Of a stretch of DNA of 64,000 nt, positions 24,464 to 33,391 are shown piece after piece. The notes beneath the pieces are model-generated. The model searched no databases. It was not told where the DNA came from and worked only from the letters and a program-made list of their open reading frames with translations. Numbering within the stretch: position 1 is the stretch's first letter; each line of letters begins with the position of its first letter. Source of the DNA: JALCRY01 sp050946575 (GTDB lineage Bacteria > Bacillota > Clostridia > Peptostreptococcales > Anaerovoracaceae); assembly GCA_050946575.1 (NCBI GenBank), contig JBMNVB010000003.1, forward strand, positions 62,001 to 126,000. Reading direction: 5' to 3'. Made by a program: the position numbers and the translations under genes.

Positions 24464-25294
24464 ATGGCGGTGAAACTTATAGCGCTCGACCTTGACGGGA
24501 CGACGCTTACGAAGACAAAGGCGCTGACGGAGCGGAACGCGAGAGCGCTGACGGCGGCGATAGACAAGGGGATAAATGTTGTGATAGCCACGGGCAGATG
24601 CTACAATGCCATTCCGTCCGTAATGAAGGATTTCCCGGGGCTGCAGTATGCGGTCTCTTCGAACGGCGCGATGCTGACAGATATCAGGACGGGCGAGCGG
24701 ATCGTCGAAAAATATCACGACCCGGAAAATGTGGAAAAGATGGCGAAGATCATCCGTCCGCTCGATATATATAAGGACATGTCCGAGATATTCGTGGACG
24801 GCCAGGCGTACCTGAAAAGGGAGGTATACGAGGCGACTCAGCGCGGCGAGATAGGGTACCGTACGCGCGAATATGTGCTGCAGACGAGGAAGCCGGTCGA
24901 CGATCATCTCGCCTTCATGCTCGATCATGCGGACATGGTCGAGAACGTGAATATATTCTTTCCTTCGGAAGAAGAGAGAAAGAGGGTCAGACCGAAGTTT
25001 GAAAATCTGACCGGTGTGACGATCACGACGTCCTGGGACTGGAACATAGAGCTCGGGCCGCCGGACTGCTCGAAGGCCGGCACGCTCGAGGAACTGATAA
25101 AGATCCTCGGCGTTTCGCGGGATGAGATCATGGCGTGCGGCGACAATATGAACGACCTCGAGATGATGAAGCTCGCCGGGATCCCGGTCGCGGTGGCGAA
25201 CGCGAAGGACGCGGTGAAGGATGCCGCAGTATTCGTGACCGCGGACAATAACAGCGACGGAGTCGGGATCGCGATAGAAAAATTCGCATTGTGA
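24464..25294 (+). CDS. Cof-type HAD-IIB sugar/nucleotide phosphatase
   Basis: A 276-residue HAD hydrolase of the Cof/YidA group. Motif I is ALDLDGTTL (about residues 6-14; first Asp is the nucleophile), motif II is in VVIATGR (about 39-45), a C2-type cap covers about 80-190, the motif III lysine is in CSKAGTL (about 202-208), and motif IV is CGDNMNDLEM (about 226-235). Such enzymes dephosphorylate sugar phosphates, nucleotides or FMN with wide specificity. It begins two bases after the MBL gene's stop, forming a two-gene unit closed by a terminator. Confidence 0.9.
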   Translation: MAVKLIALDLDGTTLTKTKALTERNARALTAAIDKGINVVIATGRCYNAIPSVMKDFPGLQYAVSSNGAMLTDIRTGERIVEKYHDPENVEKMAKIIRPLDIYKDMSEIFVDGQAYLKREVYEATQRGEIGYRTREYVLQTRKPVDDHLAFMLDHADMVENVNIFFPSEEERKRVRPKFENLTGVTITTSWDWNIELGPPDCSKAGTLEELIKILGVSRDEIMACGDNMNDLEMMKLAGIPVAVANAKDAVKDAAVFVTADNNSDGVGIAIEKFAL

Positions 25295-25321
25295 TTTTCG
25301 GATAAACAGGTGACGGACCTG

Positions 25322-25349
25322 ACCGGCCGCGTATGGCGGCCGGTTTTTT
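25322..25349 (+). terminator. Terminator after the HAD gene
   Basis: Perfect 9-bp stem ACCGGCCGC (25322-25330) and GCGGCCGGT (25336-25344), then a run of T residues to 25349. Confidence 0.88.
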
Positions 25350-25372
25350 CGCGTGCCCGGAGAAGTCATTGA

Positions 25373-25401
25373 TTGACAAAATATGGAAATAGTCGTATAA
25401 T
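25373..25401 (+). promoter_or_regulatory. Consensus sigma-70-type promoter of yraN-comM-dprA
   Basis: TTGACA (25373-25378), exactly 17 bases, TATAAT (25396-25401): a full match to the housekeeping consensus, 43 bases before the yraN start. Confidence 0.88.
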
Positions 25402-25444
25402 CCGATTGAAATACATTTTTTGGAAATAACGACTGGAGGAATAA

Positions 25445-25774
25445 ATGGAGAAGAAATCATTCGGGGATTTCGGAGAGGAGATGGCGTCGCAGTATCTGAG
25501 AAGGCAGGGGTACGCGATCCTCGCGAGAAATTACAGGTGCAGGTTCGGCGAACTCGATGTGATAGCAGAGCAGGGCGACGAACTCGTGATCTGCGAAGTG
25601 AAGACGCGCGCGAGCGACGCATACGGATATCCGGCCGAGGCTGTCGGGCGGAGGAAGATGAAAAGCATCAGGTCCGCCGCGAAGTATTTCGTGTCCGCGG
25701 CCGGGATGACTGACAGGAAGATGAGATTCGACATCATCGAGATATATCTGAACCAGATCGAGGGTGCGTTCTGA
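25445..25774 (+). CDS. yraN: YraN/UPF0102 family nuclease-like protein
   Basis: A 109-residue protein with the UPF0102 signature: GDFGEEMASQYLRRQGY (residues 7-23), then RCRFGELDVIAEQGDELVI (about 31-49) and CEVKTR (about 50-55). The E..D..EVK pattern is that of a restriction-endonuclease-like (Holliday-resolvase-like) fold. No activity has been firmly shown for the family. CTGGAGGAATAA precedes the ATG. Its stop overlaps the comM start (TGATG). Its regular company with comM/dprA suggests handling of DNA ends. Confidence 0.9.
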   Translation: MEKKSFGDFGEEMASQYLRRQGYAILARNYRCRFGELDVIAEQGDELVICEVKTRASDAYGYPAEAVGRRKMKSIRSAAKYFVSAAGMTDRKMRFDIIEIYLNQIEGAF

Positions 25775-27306
25775 TGCTCGCGAAGGTGAGAACGGCGTCG
25801 CTTACGGGGACCGATGGGAGCCCTGTAACAGTCGAGGCGGATATCAGCGGCGGGCTCCCGTCGTACAATGTCGTCGGGCTTGCGGGCGCGACGGTGAAGG
25901 AATCGGAAGGCAGGGTGAGGGCCGCGATCCTGAATGCGGGATATAAATATCCGAGGAACAGAGTGACCGTGAACCTTTCTCCCGCGAACGTCAGGAAGAC
26001 GGGAAGCCATTTCGACCTCGCGATCGCGGCGGCGATAATACTCGCCGTGGAGAAGAACGACGGGAGCTGTCTATCCGGCTGCGCGTTCTTCGGGGAGCTC
26101 ACGCTGGACGGCACCGTCGCTTCAGTCCGTGGAGCGCTCCCGCTCGCACTCTGCGTGATGGAGGCGGGGGTGCGCACGGTGATAGTCCCGGAGGGGAACG
26201 CCGAAGAGGTCTCTACGGCGCGGGGCCTCCGCGTCATTTCCGTCCGGAGTCTTCCGGACGTCATCCGGTTCATGCGCGATCCCGGATCTTTTCCCGCGTA
26301 TGTCGGAAGAGGACGGGAAACAGCTGCGGACGCGGGGCGTCCCGCGCTCGATTACATCGACGTGAAAGGGCAGGAATCGGCGAAACGCGTGATGGAGATC
26401 TGCGCCGCCGGTGCACACAGCATTCTCATGACCGGTCCGCCCGGCAGCGGAAAGACCATGCTCGCGGAGCGTCTCCCGGGCATCCTTCCCGACATGACCT
26501 TCCCGGAAAAACTCCAGGTCACTAAGATCCACAGCATCGCGGGGCTCCTTAAGGACGGGTCCGGTCTCGTGAGCGAAAGGCCGTTCTGCGCGCCGCATCA
26601 TACGATCACGCGGGCGGCGATGGTCGGAGGAGGGCGCGACCCGATGCCGGGGCAGCTCTCGATAGCTCATTACGGAGTGCTGTTCCTTGACGAGGCGCCG
26701 CTTTTCGACAGCGCCGTGCTCGAAGCGATGCGGCAGCCGCTCGAGGAAGGGCGCGTCATGATCTCGAGGCGTGACGGCGCCGCGGAATTCCCGTGCCGGG
26801 TGATACTGGTAGCGGCGGCGAACCCGTGCAAATGCGGGTTCGCGGGAGATCAGACGCACAAATGCACATGCACGGCGAGAGAACTCGCGTCCTACAAAAA
26901 CAGGCTGTCGGGGCCGGTGCTTGACAGGATAGACATGCTCGTGCAGATACCGAGGGTGAAGTACAGGGAAATAGAGAATGAGGGAACGGGACTGTCGTCC
27001 TCCGAGATGAAGGAGACCGTCATGCGTGCGCGGGCGGCGCAGCTGGAAAGATACAGCGGCGAGAAGATACTCTTCAATGCGGAGCTCACCCCGCCTCTCA
27101 TCAGGAAATACTGCCCGCTCGGAGCGGAATGCCGGGAGTTCCTCGGACTCGCGTACGACAGGCTCGGCCTGAGTATCCGAGGGCGCGACAGGATAATAAA
27201 GCTGTCGCGGACCATCGCTGATATAGACGGAAAGGAAGAAATAGACGCCGCATGCGTCGCGGAAGCACTGCAGTACAGGACGGGCGGCGGCAGAAAAGGT
27301 ATATAA
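25774..27306 (+). CDS. comM: YifB/ComM family AAA+ ATPase (Mg-chelatase-like)
   Basis: A 510-residue protein with an N-terminal Lon-protease-like fold domain (about residues 1-165), a Mg-chelatase-type AAA+ domain with Walker A GPPGSGKTM (about 220-228) and LFLDEAPLF as Walker B (about 306-314), and a C-terminal Mg_chelatase_C domain (about 410-505) preceded by the cysteine stretch NPCKCGFAGDQTHKC. ComM of Vibrio is a branch-migration helicase acting in natural transformation. The gene is translationally coupled to yraN and directly abuts dprA. Confidence 0.9.
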   Translation: MLAKVRTASLTGTDGSPVTVEADISGGLPSYNVVGLAGATVKESEGRVRAAILNAGYKYPRNRVTVNLSPANVRKTGSHFDLAIAAAIILAVEKNDGSCLSGCAFFGELTLDGTVASVRGALPLALCVMEAGVRTVIVPEGNAEEVSTARGLRVISVRSLPDVIRFMRDPGSFPAYVGRGRETAADAGRPALDYIDVKGQESAKRVMEICAAGAHSILMTGPPGSGKTMLAERLPGILPDMTFPEKLQVTKIHSIAGLLKDGSGLVSERPFCAPHHTITRAAMVGGGRDPMPGQLSIAHYGVLFLDEAPLFDSAVLEAMRQPLEEGRVMISRRDGAAEFPCRVILVAAANPCKCGFAGDQTHKCTCTARELASYKNRLSGPVLDRIDMLVQIPRVKYREIENEGTGLSSSEMKETVMRARAAQLERYSGEKILFNAELTPPLIRKYCPLGAECREFLGLAYDRLGLSIRGRDRIIKLSRTIADIDGKEEIDAACVAEALQYRTGGGRKGI

Positions 27307-28158
27307 ATGAAGGTAAAGATCATTGAAAGGGAAAGTGCGTGCTATCCGGAGCGGCTCCGCCTGATAAAAGAACCTCCGGAAAAACTGTACTGCGTCGGCG
27401 ATACGGAACTGCTCGGCACTGTCTGCGTTTCGGTAGTGGGCTCCAGGAAGTGTTCCGGTTACGGGCTCCGGGTGTCGGAGAGGCTCGGCGCGCTGCTCGC
27501 GCGGGGCGGCGTCACAGTCGTGTCCGGACTTGCCGCCGGGATAGATGCGGCGGCGCACAGGGGAGCGATGGACGCCGGCGGAGCGGCGATAGCCGTGCTC
27601 GGGAACGGTCCGGATATTTTCTATCCGTCCGTTAACCGTGAACTGCAGAAAAGGATATCGGAGGGCGGGCTCGTTATCTCAGAGTATCCGCCCGGCACAA
27701 AGCCGGCAAAATACACGTTCCCCCGCAGGAACAGGATAATAGCCGGACTTTCGGAAGCGACTGTGGTCGCTGAAGCCGGTCTCGAATCCGGATCGCTCAT
27801 CACGGCGGGGTTCGCAGAAGATCAGGGGAGATGCGTGTTTGCCGTGCCCTCGAATATCGACAGTGTGACCGGCGCCGGAAGCAACAGGCTGATCCGCGAC
27901 GGGGCAGTGCCGCTCACTGTGCTGGGAGACATCTTCCCGATGCTCGGCATTGATGAGAAAGATCAGCCGGACGTGCAGAGGCTCGGCGGGGATGAACTGC
28001 TCGTGATGGAAGCCGTGAAAGGAGGCGGCGAAGTGACGTTCGATGAAGTTTCCGCAGGGACCGGGCTCCCTCCCGCGGCAGTGCGCAGCATCGTCACTGT
28101 GCTGGAGATAAAGGGGCTCCTCGCGACCGACTACGGAAAAATATTTGTTGCAAAATGA
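27307..28158 (+). CDS. dprA: DNA-processing protein DprA
   Basis: A 283-residue DprA with the Rossmann-like core: VVGSRKCSGYG (about residues 42-52), VVSGLAAGIDAAAHRGAM (about 73-90) and AVLGNGPDIFYPSVN (about 97-111). The C-terminal winged-helix (about 222-283) is present. DprA loads RecA on incoming single-stranded DNA in transformation. It starts directly at the comM stop, completing a yraN-comM-dprA unit. An octamer lies at 27947-27954. comEA/comEC and pilus genes are not in the window. Confidence 0.93.
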   Translation: MKVKIIERESACYPERLRLIKEPPEKLYCVGDTELLGTVCVSVVGSRKCSGYGLRVSERLGALLARGGVTVVSGLAAGIDAAAHRGAMDAGGAAIAVLGNGPDIFYPSVNRELQKRISEGGLVISEYPPGTKPAKYTFPRRNRIIAGLSEATVVAEAGLESGSLITAGFAEDQGRCVFAVPSNIDSVTGAGSNRLIRDGAVPLTVLGDIFPMLGIDEKDQPDVQRLGGDELLVMEAVKGGGEVTFDEVSAGTGLPPAAVRSIVTVLEIKGLLATDYGKIFVAK

Positions 28159-28175
28159 TTTTTATTAGGTATAAT
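28148..28175 (+). promoter_or_regulatory. topA promoter
   Basis: TTGCAA (28148-28153), 16-base spacer, perfect TATAAT (28170-28175), 44 bases before the topA start and overlapping the end of dprA. Confidence 0.65.
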
Positions 28176-28219
28176 CATTCACTATAAGCATAGAAAGAAA
28201 ATTCAAAGGAGTATTGAGC

Positions 28220-30346
28220 ATGGCCGAAACAGCCCCGAAAAAGAGAACATCGAAGAAGAAACCGGCAAGAAAACGGAACCTTGTCATAGTGGAATCGCCG
28301 TCCAAGGCGAAGACGATCGGCAGGTTCCTCGGCAGTAATTACAAGGTCGTCGCGTCGGTCGGGCACGTCCGCGATCTTCCGAAGAGCAAGCTCGGGATCG
28401 ATATCGAAGACGACTTCGAGCCGAAATACATAAATATCAGGGGACAGGGCGATACGATAAAGATGCTGAAGAAGGAAGCGAAGAATGCGAATAAGATATT
28501 CATAGCGACCGACCCTGACCGCGAGGGAGAAGCGATAGCGTGGCATCTGCAGTATCTTCTCGGGATAGATGAAGATACCCCGTGCAGGGTGGAGTTCAAC
28601 GAGATCACGAAGGATACTGTAAAGGAAGCCATAAAGCACCCGAGGAAGCTTGACATGAGAAGAGTGGACGCGCAGCAGGCGAGGCGCGTTCTGGACAGGC
28701 TCGTCGGATATCAGATAAGTCCGCTGCTGTGGCGCAAGGTGAGCAGAGGACTGTCCGCGGGCAGAGTGCAGTCGGCCACACTAAAGATCATATGCGACCG
28801 CGAGCGCGAGATCAGAGATTTCGTCCCTGAAGAGTACTGGACAGTCGAAGCCGATATGAAAAAGGGAGACGGATTCACGGCGAGACTGACTCATATAGAA
28901 GGAAAGAAAGCGGTCCTCCGCACTAAGGATGAGGCAGACAGAGTGCTCGCGGACGTCGATGCGGGATCGTACACAGTCGGCAGGGTGACGAAATCCGACC
29001 GGAGGAAGAACCCGCAGCCGCCGTTCACGACGAGCAGCATGCAGCAGGACGCCGCAAACAAACTGAACTTCAATACCGGCAGGACCATGGCGGTGGCGCA
29101 GGCCCTGTACGAGGGCATCGATCTCAGGTCGACCGGCGTAACTGCCGGCGGACCGTCTACAGTAGGTCTCATAACATACATGAGAACAGATTCGGTCAGG
29201 CTTTCCGACGAAGCGAGAGCGGCCGCGAAAGACTACATCACCGAAAATTTCGGCGAACAGTATTATCACAGCAACTATTATTCGAACAAAAATAAAGAGG
29301 TGCAGGACGCGCACGAAGCCATAAGGCCGGCGCGCCCCGATATAACACCGTCCATGATAAAGGACGCGCTCACCGCGGAGCAGTATAAGCTTTATTCGCT
29401 TATCTGGTCCAGATTCATGGCGAGCCAGATGGCGCCCGCTGTTTACGACAGCGTAAAAGCGGATATCAATAACGGGAAGTATCTGTTCCGCGCGTCCGGA
29501 TCCAGAATGAAGTTCGACGGATTCACGAAGGTGTATTCCACAGTGAAAAAGGAGGAGAACACGCTTCTTCCGGAACTTGAGGAAGGTGAAACGCTGCCTG
29601 CGGATCCGGCAAGGGGAACTCAGAATTTCACGCAGCCGCCGGCGAGATACACTGAAGCGTCGCTCGTGAGGACGCTCGAGGAAAAGGGCATAGGACGTCC
29701 GAGCACCTACGCTCCCACTGTCATGCTGATAATAAAGCGCCGCTATGTGAAACGCGAGAAAAAGCAGCTCGTGCCGACAGATCTCGGCTTCACCGTGAAC
29801 GATCTGATGGAGGAATATTTCTCGGACATCGTGGACACGGGATTCACGTCAGACATGGAAGAAAAGCTGGATGACGTCGAAGTGAAGGGGACGGACTGGA
29901 AGCAGGTCATACGCGACTTCTACGGACCGTTCAGCAGGGAACTCGAGAACGCCGACGCGAATATCGAGAAGGTCGTCATAGAGGATGAACCGACGGGCGA
30001 GATGTGCGAACTGTGCGGGAGACCGATGGTCATCAAGCACGGGCGCTACGGGAAATTCATCGCATGCAGCGGATATCCTGAATGCAGGAACAAGAAGCCC
30101 CTCATAGTTAAGACGGGTGTCACCTGCCCGAACTGCGGCGGTGATATAATAGAAAGACGGGGCCGCTCGGGGAGGATCTTCTACGGATGCAGCAATTACC
30201 CCGACTGCAGGCAGGTATTCTGGGACAGGCCGATAAACAGAAAATGCCCGAAATGCGGCTCATTGCTTGTAGAGAAAAACACGAAAACCATAAAATATGC
30301 GTGTTCGAACAAAGACTGCGGGTATAAGGAGAAACAGAATCAGTAA
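28220..30346 (+). CDS. topA: DNA topoisomerase I
   Basis: A 708-residue type IA topoisomerase. The Toprim domain shows VIVESPSKAKTIGRFLG (about residues 22-38) and DPDREGEAIAW (about 98-108). The active-site tyrosine is in TYMRTDSVRLS (about 317-327). Three C4 zinc ribbons follow near the C-terminus (CELCGRP, CPNCGGD and CPKCGSL with their second cysteine pairs, about 595-705). It relaxes negative supercoils. ATG at 28220 is preferred to the TTG at 28214 because AAAGGAG lies 7 bases upstream. It starts the topA-hslV-hslU-codY series known from Bacillus, but trmFO and the xerC-like codV are absent between topA and hslV. Confidence 0.95.
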   Translation: MAETAPKKRTSKKKPARKRNLVIVESPSKAKTIGRFLGSNYKVVASVGHVRDLPKSKLGIDIEDDFEPKYINIRGQGDTIKMLKKEAKNANKIFIATDPDREGEAIAWHLQYLLGIDEDTPCRVEFNEITKDTVKEAIKHPRKLDMRRVDAQQARRVLDRLVGYQISPLLWRKVSRGLSAGRVQSATLKIICDREREIRDFVPEEYWTVEADMKKGDGFTARLTHIEGKKAVLRTKDEADRVLADVDAGSYTVGRVTKSDRRKNPQPPFTTSSMQQDAANKLNFNTGRTMAVAQALYEGIDLRSTGVTAGGPSTVGLITYMRTDSVRLSDEARAAAKDYITENFGEQYYHSNYYSNKNKEVQDAHEAIRPARPDITPSMIKDALTAEQYKLYSLIWSRFMASQMAPAVYDSVKADINNGKYLFRASGSRMKFDGFTKVYSTVKKEENTLLPELEEGETLPADPARGTQNFTQPPARYTEASLVRTLEEKGIGRPSTYAPTVMLIIKRRYVKREKKQLVPTDLGFTVNDLMEEYFSDIVDTGFTSDMEEKLDDVEVKGTDWKQVIRDFYGPFSRELENADANIEKVVIEDEPTGEMCELCGRPMVIKHGRYGKFIACSGYPECRNKKPLIVKTGVTCPNCGGDIIERRGRSGRIFYGCSNYPDCRQVFWDRPINRKCPKCGSLLVEKNTKTIKYACSNKDCGYKEKQNQ

Positions 30347-30363
30347 GGAACGGAGGTAAGAGA

Positions 30364-30945
30364 ATGGGAGAAATACAATTCCATGCGACGACTATATGCG
30401 CTGTCAGGAGAGGTCCTGACGATGTCTGCATGGCGGGAGACGGCCAGGTGACGATGGGCGAGACCGCTATCATGAAGGCGGGAGCGAAAAAAGTATCCAC
30501 CATTTACCGCGGAAGAGTGCTCGTCGGATTCGCGGGGTCGGTCGCCGATGCGTTTACATTAAGAGAAAAATTTGAAGACAAACTCGAAGAACACGGCGGG
30601 AATCTGAAGAGAGCCGCCGTCGCGCTCGCGCAGCTCTGGAGGAGCGACCGCGGCATGAGGGGACTTGAAGCTCTCATGATCGTGGCCGACAGAGAGAGCC
30701 TGCTCGTTCTTTCCGGGAACGGCGAGGTCATAGAACCGGATGAGGATTTTGTTGCGATAGGTTCCGGAGGGAATTACGCGTACGCTGCCGCGAATGCCCT
30801 TTTCAATCACACGGATATGGACGCGGAATCGATCGCCAGGGAAGCGCTCAGGATCGCTTCCACGATATGCGTCTATACGAACAGTAATATCAGCGCGGTA
30901 TCGCTCAAGGGCGAAGAAAAACGCCTCGGAGCGCCGGCGGAGTAA
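30364..30945 (+). CDS. hslV: HslV/ClpQ proteasome-like peptidase subunit
   Basis: A 193-residue threonine-peptidase subunit close in form to Bacillus ClpQ (CodW). HATTICAVRR (residues 7-16), AGDGQVTMG, GFAGSVADAFTL and AIGSGGNYA are conserved. It forms the double hexamer that degrades proteins delivered by HslU. The N-terminus carries six residues after Met before HATT, as in ClpQ, and residue 2 is glycine, not serine. So either the extension is removed to free Thr9/Thr10, or the chemistry differs from the N-terminal serine reported for Bacillus. CGGAGGTAAGAGA precedes the ATG. Confidence 0.93.
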   Translation: MGEIQFHATTICAVRRGPDDVCMAGDGQVTMGETAIMKAGAKKVSTIYRGRVLVGFAGSVADAFTLREKFEDKLEEHGGNLKRAAVALAQLWRSDRGMRGLEALMIVADRESLLVLSGNGEVIEPDEDFVAIGSGGNYAYAAANALFNHTDMDAESIAREALRIASTICVYTNSNISAVSLKGEEKRLGAPAE

Positions 30946-30957
30946 GGAGGCGCGGAG

Positions 30958-32400
30958 ATGCAGAAACTGTATAACATGACGCCAAGGGAAATAAAGGCGG
31001 AACTCGATAAATATATTATTGGTCAGGACGAAGCGAAAAAGTCTGTAGCGGTAGCGCTGAGAAACAGATACAGGCGCAGCCAGCTGCCGGAAGAACTCAT
31101 GGAGGAGATCACGCCGAAGAATATCCTGATGATGGGGCCCACAGGCGTGGGAAAGACGGAGATCGCAAGAAGGCTCGCGAAGCTTATGGACGCCCCGTTC
31201 GTGAAGGTCGAAGCGACGAAGTTCACGGAAGTCGGATATGTGGGACGCGATGTCGACTCCATGGTGCGCGACCTTGTTGAAGCTTCCATAAGGATAACCA
31301 AGGCCAGCAAGCTCGAGGAAAAATATGCTGTCGCCGACGAGATAGCCGAGGAGAAAATAATCGACGCGATCGTGCCGGGCAGCAGGAAAGCGAAAAAAGA
31401 AGCGTCAGGCCAGAGCGGACCGTTCGATTTCATACTGAACAACGGCGGATACCAGAGCCAGAAGCAGCAGTACGAGGAATCGCAGCGCCAGAAGGAAGAG
31501 GAAGCCGACAGGAACAGGGGCGACATCCAGCTCCAGCGCGAGCAGGTGCGCCAGCAGCTCCGCGACGGCAAGCTTGAAGATCAGTATATAGAGATCACGG
31601 TGACAGATCAGCCGAAGGGCAACGAGCTCGATATGAGCAACGAAGGCATGAGCATCGCGATCGGGAACATTTTCGGCGACATGATGCCGAAGAAGACGAA
31701 GAAACGCAAGGTCACCGTTAAAGAGGCAAGGAAAATCCTGCGCGAAGAAGAGGCTCAGAACCTAATCGACATGGATCAGGTCGTCGAAGAGGCTCTTACG
31801 AATGCGGAGCAGAACGGCATCATCTTCATTGACGAGATAGACAAGATCGCAAGCGGTTCATCATACACTTCCGGGGCCGACGTATCGCGTGAAGGCGTGC
31901 AGAGGGACATACTTCCTATCGTTGAGGGAAGCGTGATAAACACGAAGCACGGCCCGGTGAAAACGGATCACATGCTGTTCATCGGCGCGGGCGCGTTCAG
32001 CGTTTCCAAGCCGGAAGACCTTATACCGGAACTCCAGGGACGTTTCCCGATAAGGGTGGAACTCGAGAATCTGTCCGAGGATGATTTCGTGAAGATACTC
32101 ACCGTGCCGCAGAATGCTCTCATCAAGCAGCAGACGGCCCTTCTCGAAACGGAAGGAGTGAAGATAGAGTTCACGGACGACGCGATAAAGGAGATCGCGC
32201 ACATGGCGTATCTCATGAACGAGCAGACCGAGAACATCGGTGCGAGACGTCTCCACACGATAATCGAGAAACTGCTCGAAGATATTTCGTACAATCTGCC
32301 TGATCCGGAAAAGGATCTAATCCGGATCGACAAGGACTATGTGGATCAGAAGTTCAACGAGAAGATACATCCGGTCGAACTGGAGAAATATATCATCTGA
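30958..32400 (+). CDS. hslU: HslU/ClpY ATPase subunit
   Basis: A 480-residue AAA+ unfoldase. Walker A is MGPTGVGKTEIARR (about residues 58-71) with TEVGYVGRDVDSMVRDL just after. The I domain spans about 110-255 and is Gln/Glu-rich. Walker B is IIFIDEIDKIA (about 286-296), followed by the conserved GVQRDILPIVEGS and a C-terminal tail inserting into HslV. It feeds unfolded substrates to HslV. The Shine-Dalgarno AAGGAGG overlaps the hslV stop. Confidence 0.95.
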   Translation: MQKLYNMTPREIKAELDKYIIGQDEAKKSVAVALRNRYRRSQLPEELMEEITPKNILMMGPTGVGKTEIARRLAKLMDAPFVKVEATKFTEVGYVGRDVDSMVRDLVEASIRITKASKLEEKYAVADEIAEEKIIDAIVPGSRKAKKEASGQSGPFDFILNNGGYQSQKQQYEESQRQKEEEADRNRGDIQLQREQVRQQLRDGKLEDQYIEITVTDQPKGNELDMSNEGMSIAIGNIFGDMMPKKTKKRKVTVKEARKILREEEAQNLIDMDQVVEEALTNAEQNGIIFIDEIDKIASGSSYTSGADVSREGVQRDILPIVEGSVINTKHGPVKTDHMLFIGAGAFSVSKPEDLIPELQGRFPIRVELENLSEDDFVKILTVPQNALIKQQTALLETEGVKIEFTDDAIKEIAHMAYLMNEQTENIGARRLHTIIEKLLEDISYNLPDPEKDLIRIDKDYVDQKFNEKIHPVELEKYII

Positions 32401-32422
32401 TCCTTTGATATTCGAAAAGAGA

Positions 32423-32448
32423 GCGGGCGCTGCCGCGCCCGCTTTTTT
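32423..32448 (+). terminator. Terminator after hslU
   Basis: Perfect 8-bp stem GCGGGCGC (32423-32430) and GCGCCCGC (32435-32442), TGCC loop, six T residues. It makes codY a separate unit from hslVU, unlike the single operon in Bacillus. Confidence 0.88.
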
Positions 32449-32494
32449 CATGATATATGCATTGAGAAGATTAATAATTGTGTAAGGAAAAAAT

Positions 32495-32509
32495 AATTTT
32501 TAGAAAAAT
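32495..32509. promoter_or_regulatory. CodY box upstream of codY
   Basis: AATTTTTAGAAAAAT matches the CodY consensus AATTTTCWGAAAATT at 13 of 15 positions. It ends 34 bases before the codY -10 box, where binding would compete with polymerase. Confidence 0.7.
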
Positions 32510-32518
32510 CAAAATTAT

Positions 32519-32549
32519 TTGCGCAAAACGAAGCTAATTATGTTATAAT
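32519..32549 (+). promoter_or_regulatory. codY promoter
   Basis: Perfect TATAAT (32544-32549); the best -35 is TTGCGC (32519-32524) at a long 19-base spacing. The 56-base leader to the ATG has no clear hairpin. Confidence 0.55.
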
Positions 32550-32605
32550 GCGTAAGAACATATAGGGGAGACCCGTAACTTGCGGAAAATAAAGGAGAGA
32601 TTGTT

Positions 32606-33391
32606 ATGGAGTCAGATATCTTATCTAAAGTGAGAAAAATCAACTGGATACTTCAGGAGGCACCGACCGGCGCTTTCTCGTTTGACGAGCTTTGCGAGAT
32701 ACTCAGCAAACAGTCCGATTCGAATGTGTATATCGTAAATGCGAACGGGAAACTGCTCGGAGTCTATTATATGAGACTGCAGGATAAATCCGATCTTGAA
32801 TTCGACGAGGCGTCGGGCTCGGAAAGACTGCCGCAGGAGTATAATGACCGGCTGATGAAGATCACTGAGACGGTCGCGAATGTCCAGGACGAATCGCTGC
32901 TTGAGATCTTCCCTGAAGATGAGCTGACGAAGGAAAAATATCATACATTCGTGCCGATCCAGTGCGGCGGCCACAGATGGGGAACGATGTTCCTGACAAG
33001 GTATGAGCCGGCGTATACGGATGAGGATCTGGTGCTTGCGGAGATCGGAGCGACGTCGGTCGCGCTTGAGATCCAGAGGCTGAAAAATATCGAGGCGGCG
33101 GAAGACAAGAGAGAGGAAGAAGTCGTGAAGATGGCTCTCAGGACGCTTTCGTACAGCGAGAGCGAGGCTGTCATAAGGATATTCGAGGAACTTGACGGTG
33201 ACGAGGGCATTCTTGTCGCGAGCAGGGTCGCCGACCAGTCGAGGATCACGAGATCGGTAATAGTGAACGCTCTCAGGAAACTCGAATCGGCCGGAGTAAT
33301 AGAATCGAAATCTCTCGGGATGAAGGGAACGCATATAAAGGTGCTGAACCGGAAGTTCGATGAAGAGCTCGAGAAGATGAAAAATCAATAA
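32606..33391 (+). CDS. codY: Global regulator CodY (GTP- and BCAA-sensing)
   Basis: A 261-residue CodY of normal length. The N-terminal GAF-like domain (about residues 1-155) binds isoleucine/valine/leucine. The C-terminal winged helix-turn-helix is nearly invariant: ASRVADQSRITRSVIVNALR (about 205-224) with SLGMKGTHIKV after it. It represses amino-acid uptake and biosynthesis genes when BCAA and GTP are high. AAAGGAGAGATTGTT precedes the ATG. The stop overlaps the hflX start (TAATG). The near-consensus box upstream suggests autoregulation. Confidence 0.96.
   Translation: MESDILSKVRKINWILQEAPTGAFSFDELCEILSKQSDSNVYIVNANGKLLGVYYMRLQDKSDLEFDEASGSERLPQEYNDRLMKITETVANVQDESLLEIFPEDELTKEKYHTFVPIQCGGHRWGTMFLTRYEPAYTDEDLVLAEIGATSVALEIQRLKNIEAAEDKREEEVVKMALRTLSYSESEAVIRIFEELDGDEGILVASRVADQSRITRSVIVNALRKLESAGVIESKSLGMKGTHIKVLNRKFDEELEKMKNQ

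Noticed and set aside
24464..25294. A window-wide search for transposase, integrase or phage genes
   Set aside because: None was found in any frame; the only repeat elements are the noncoding ones at 1.9-2.5 kb.
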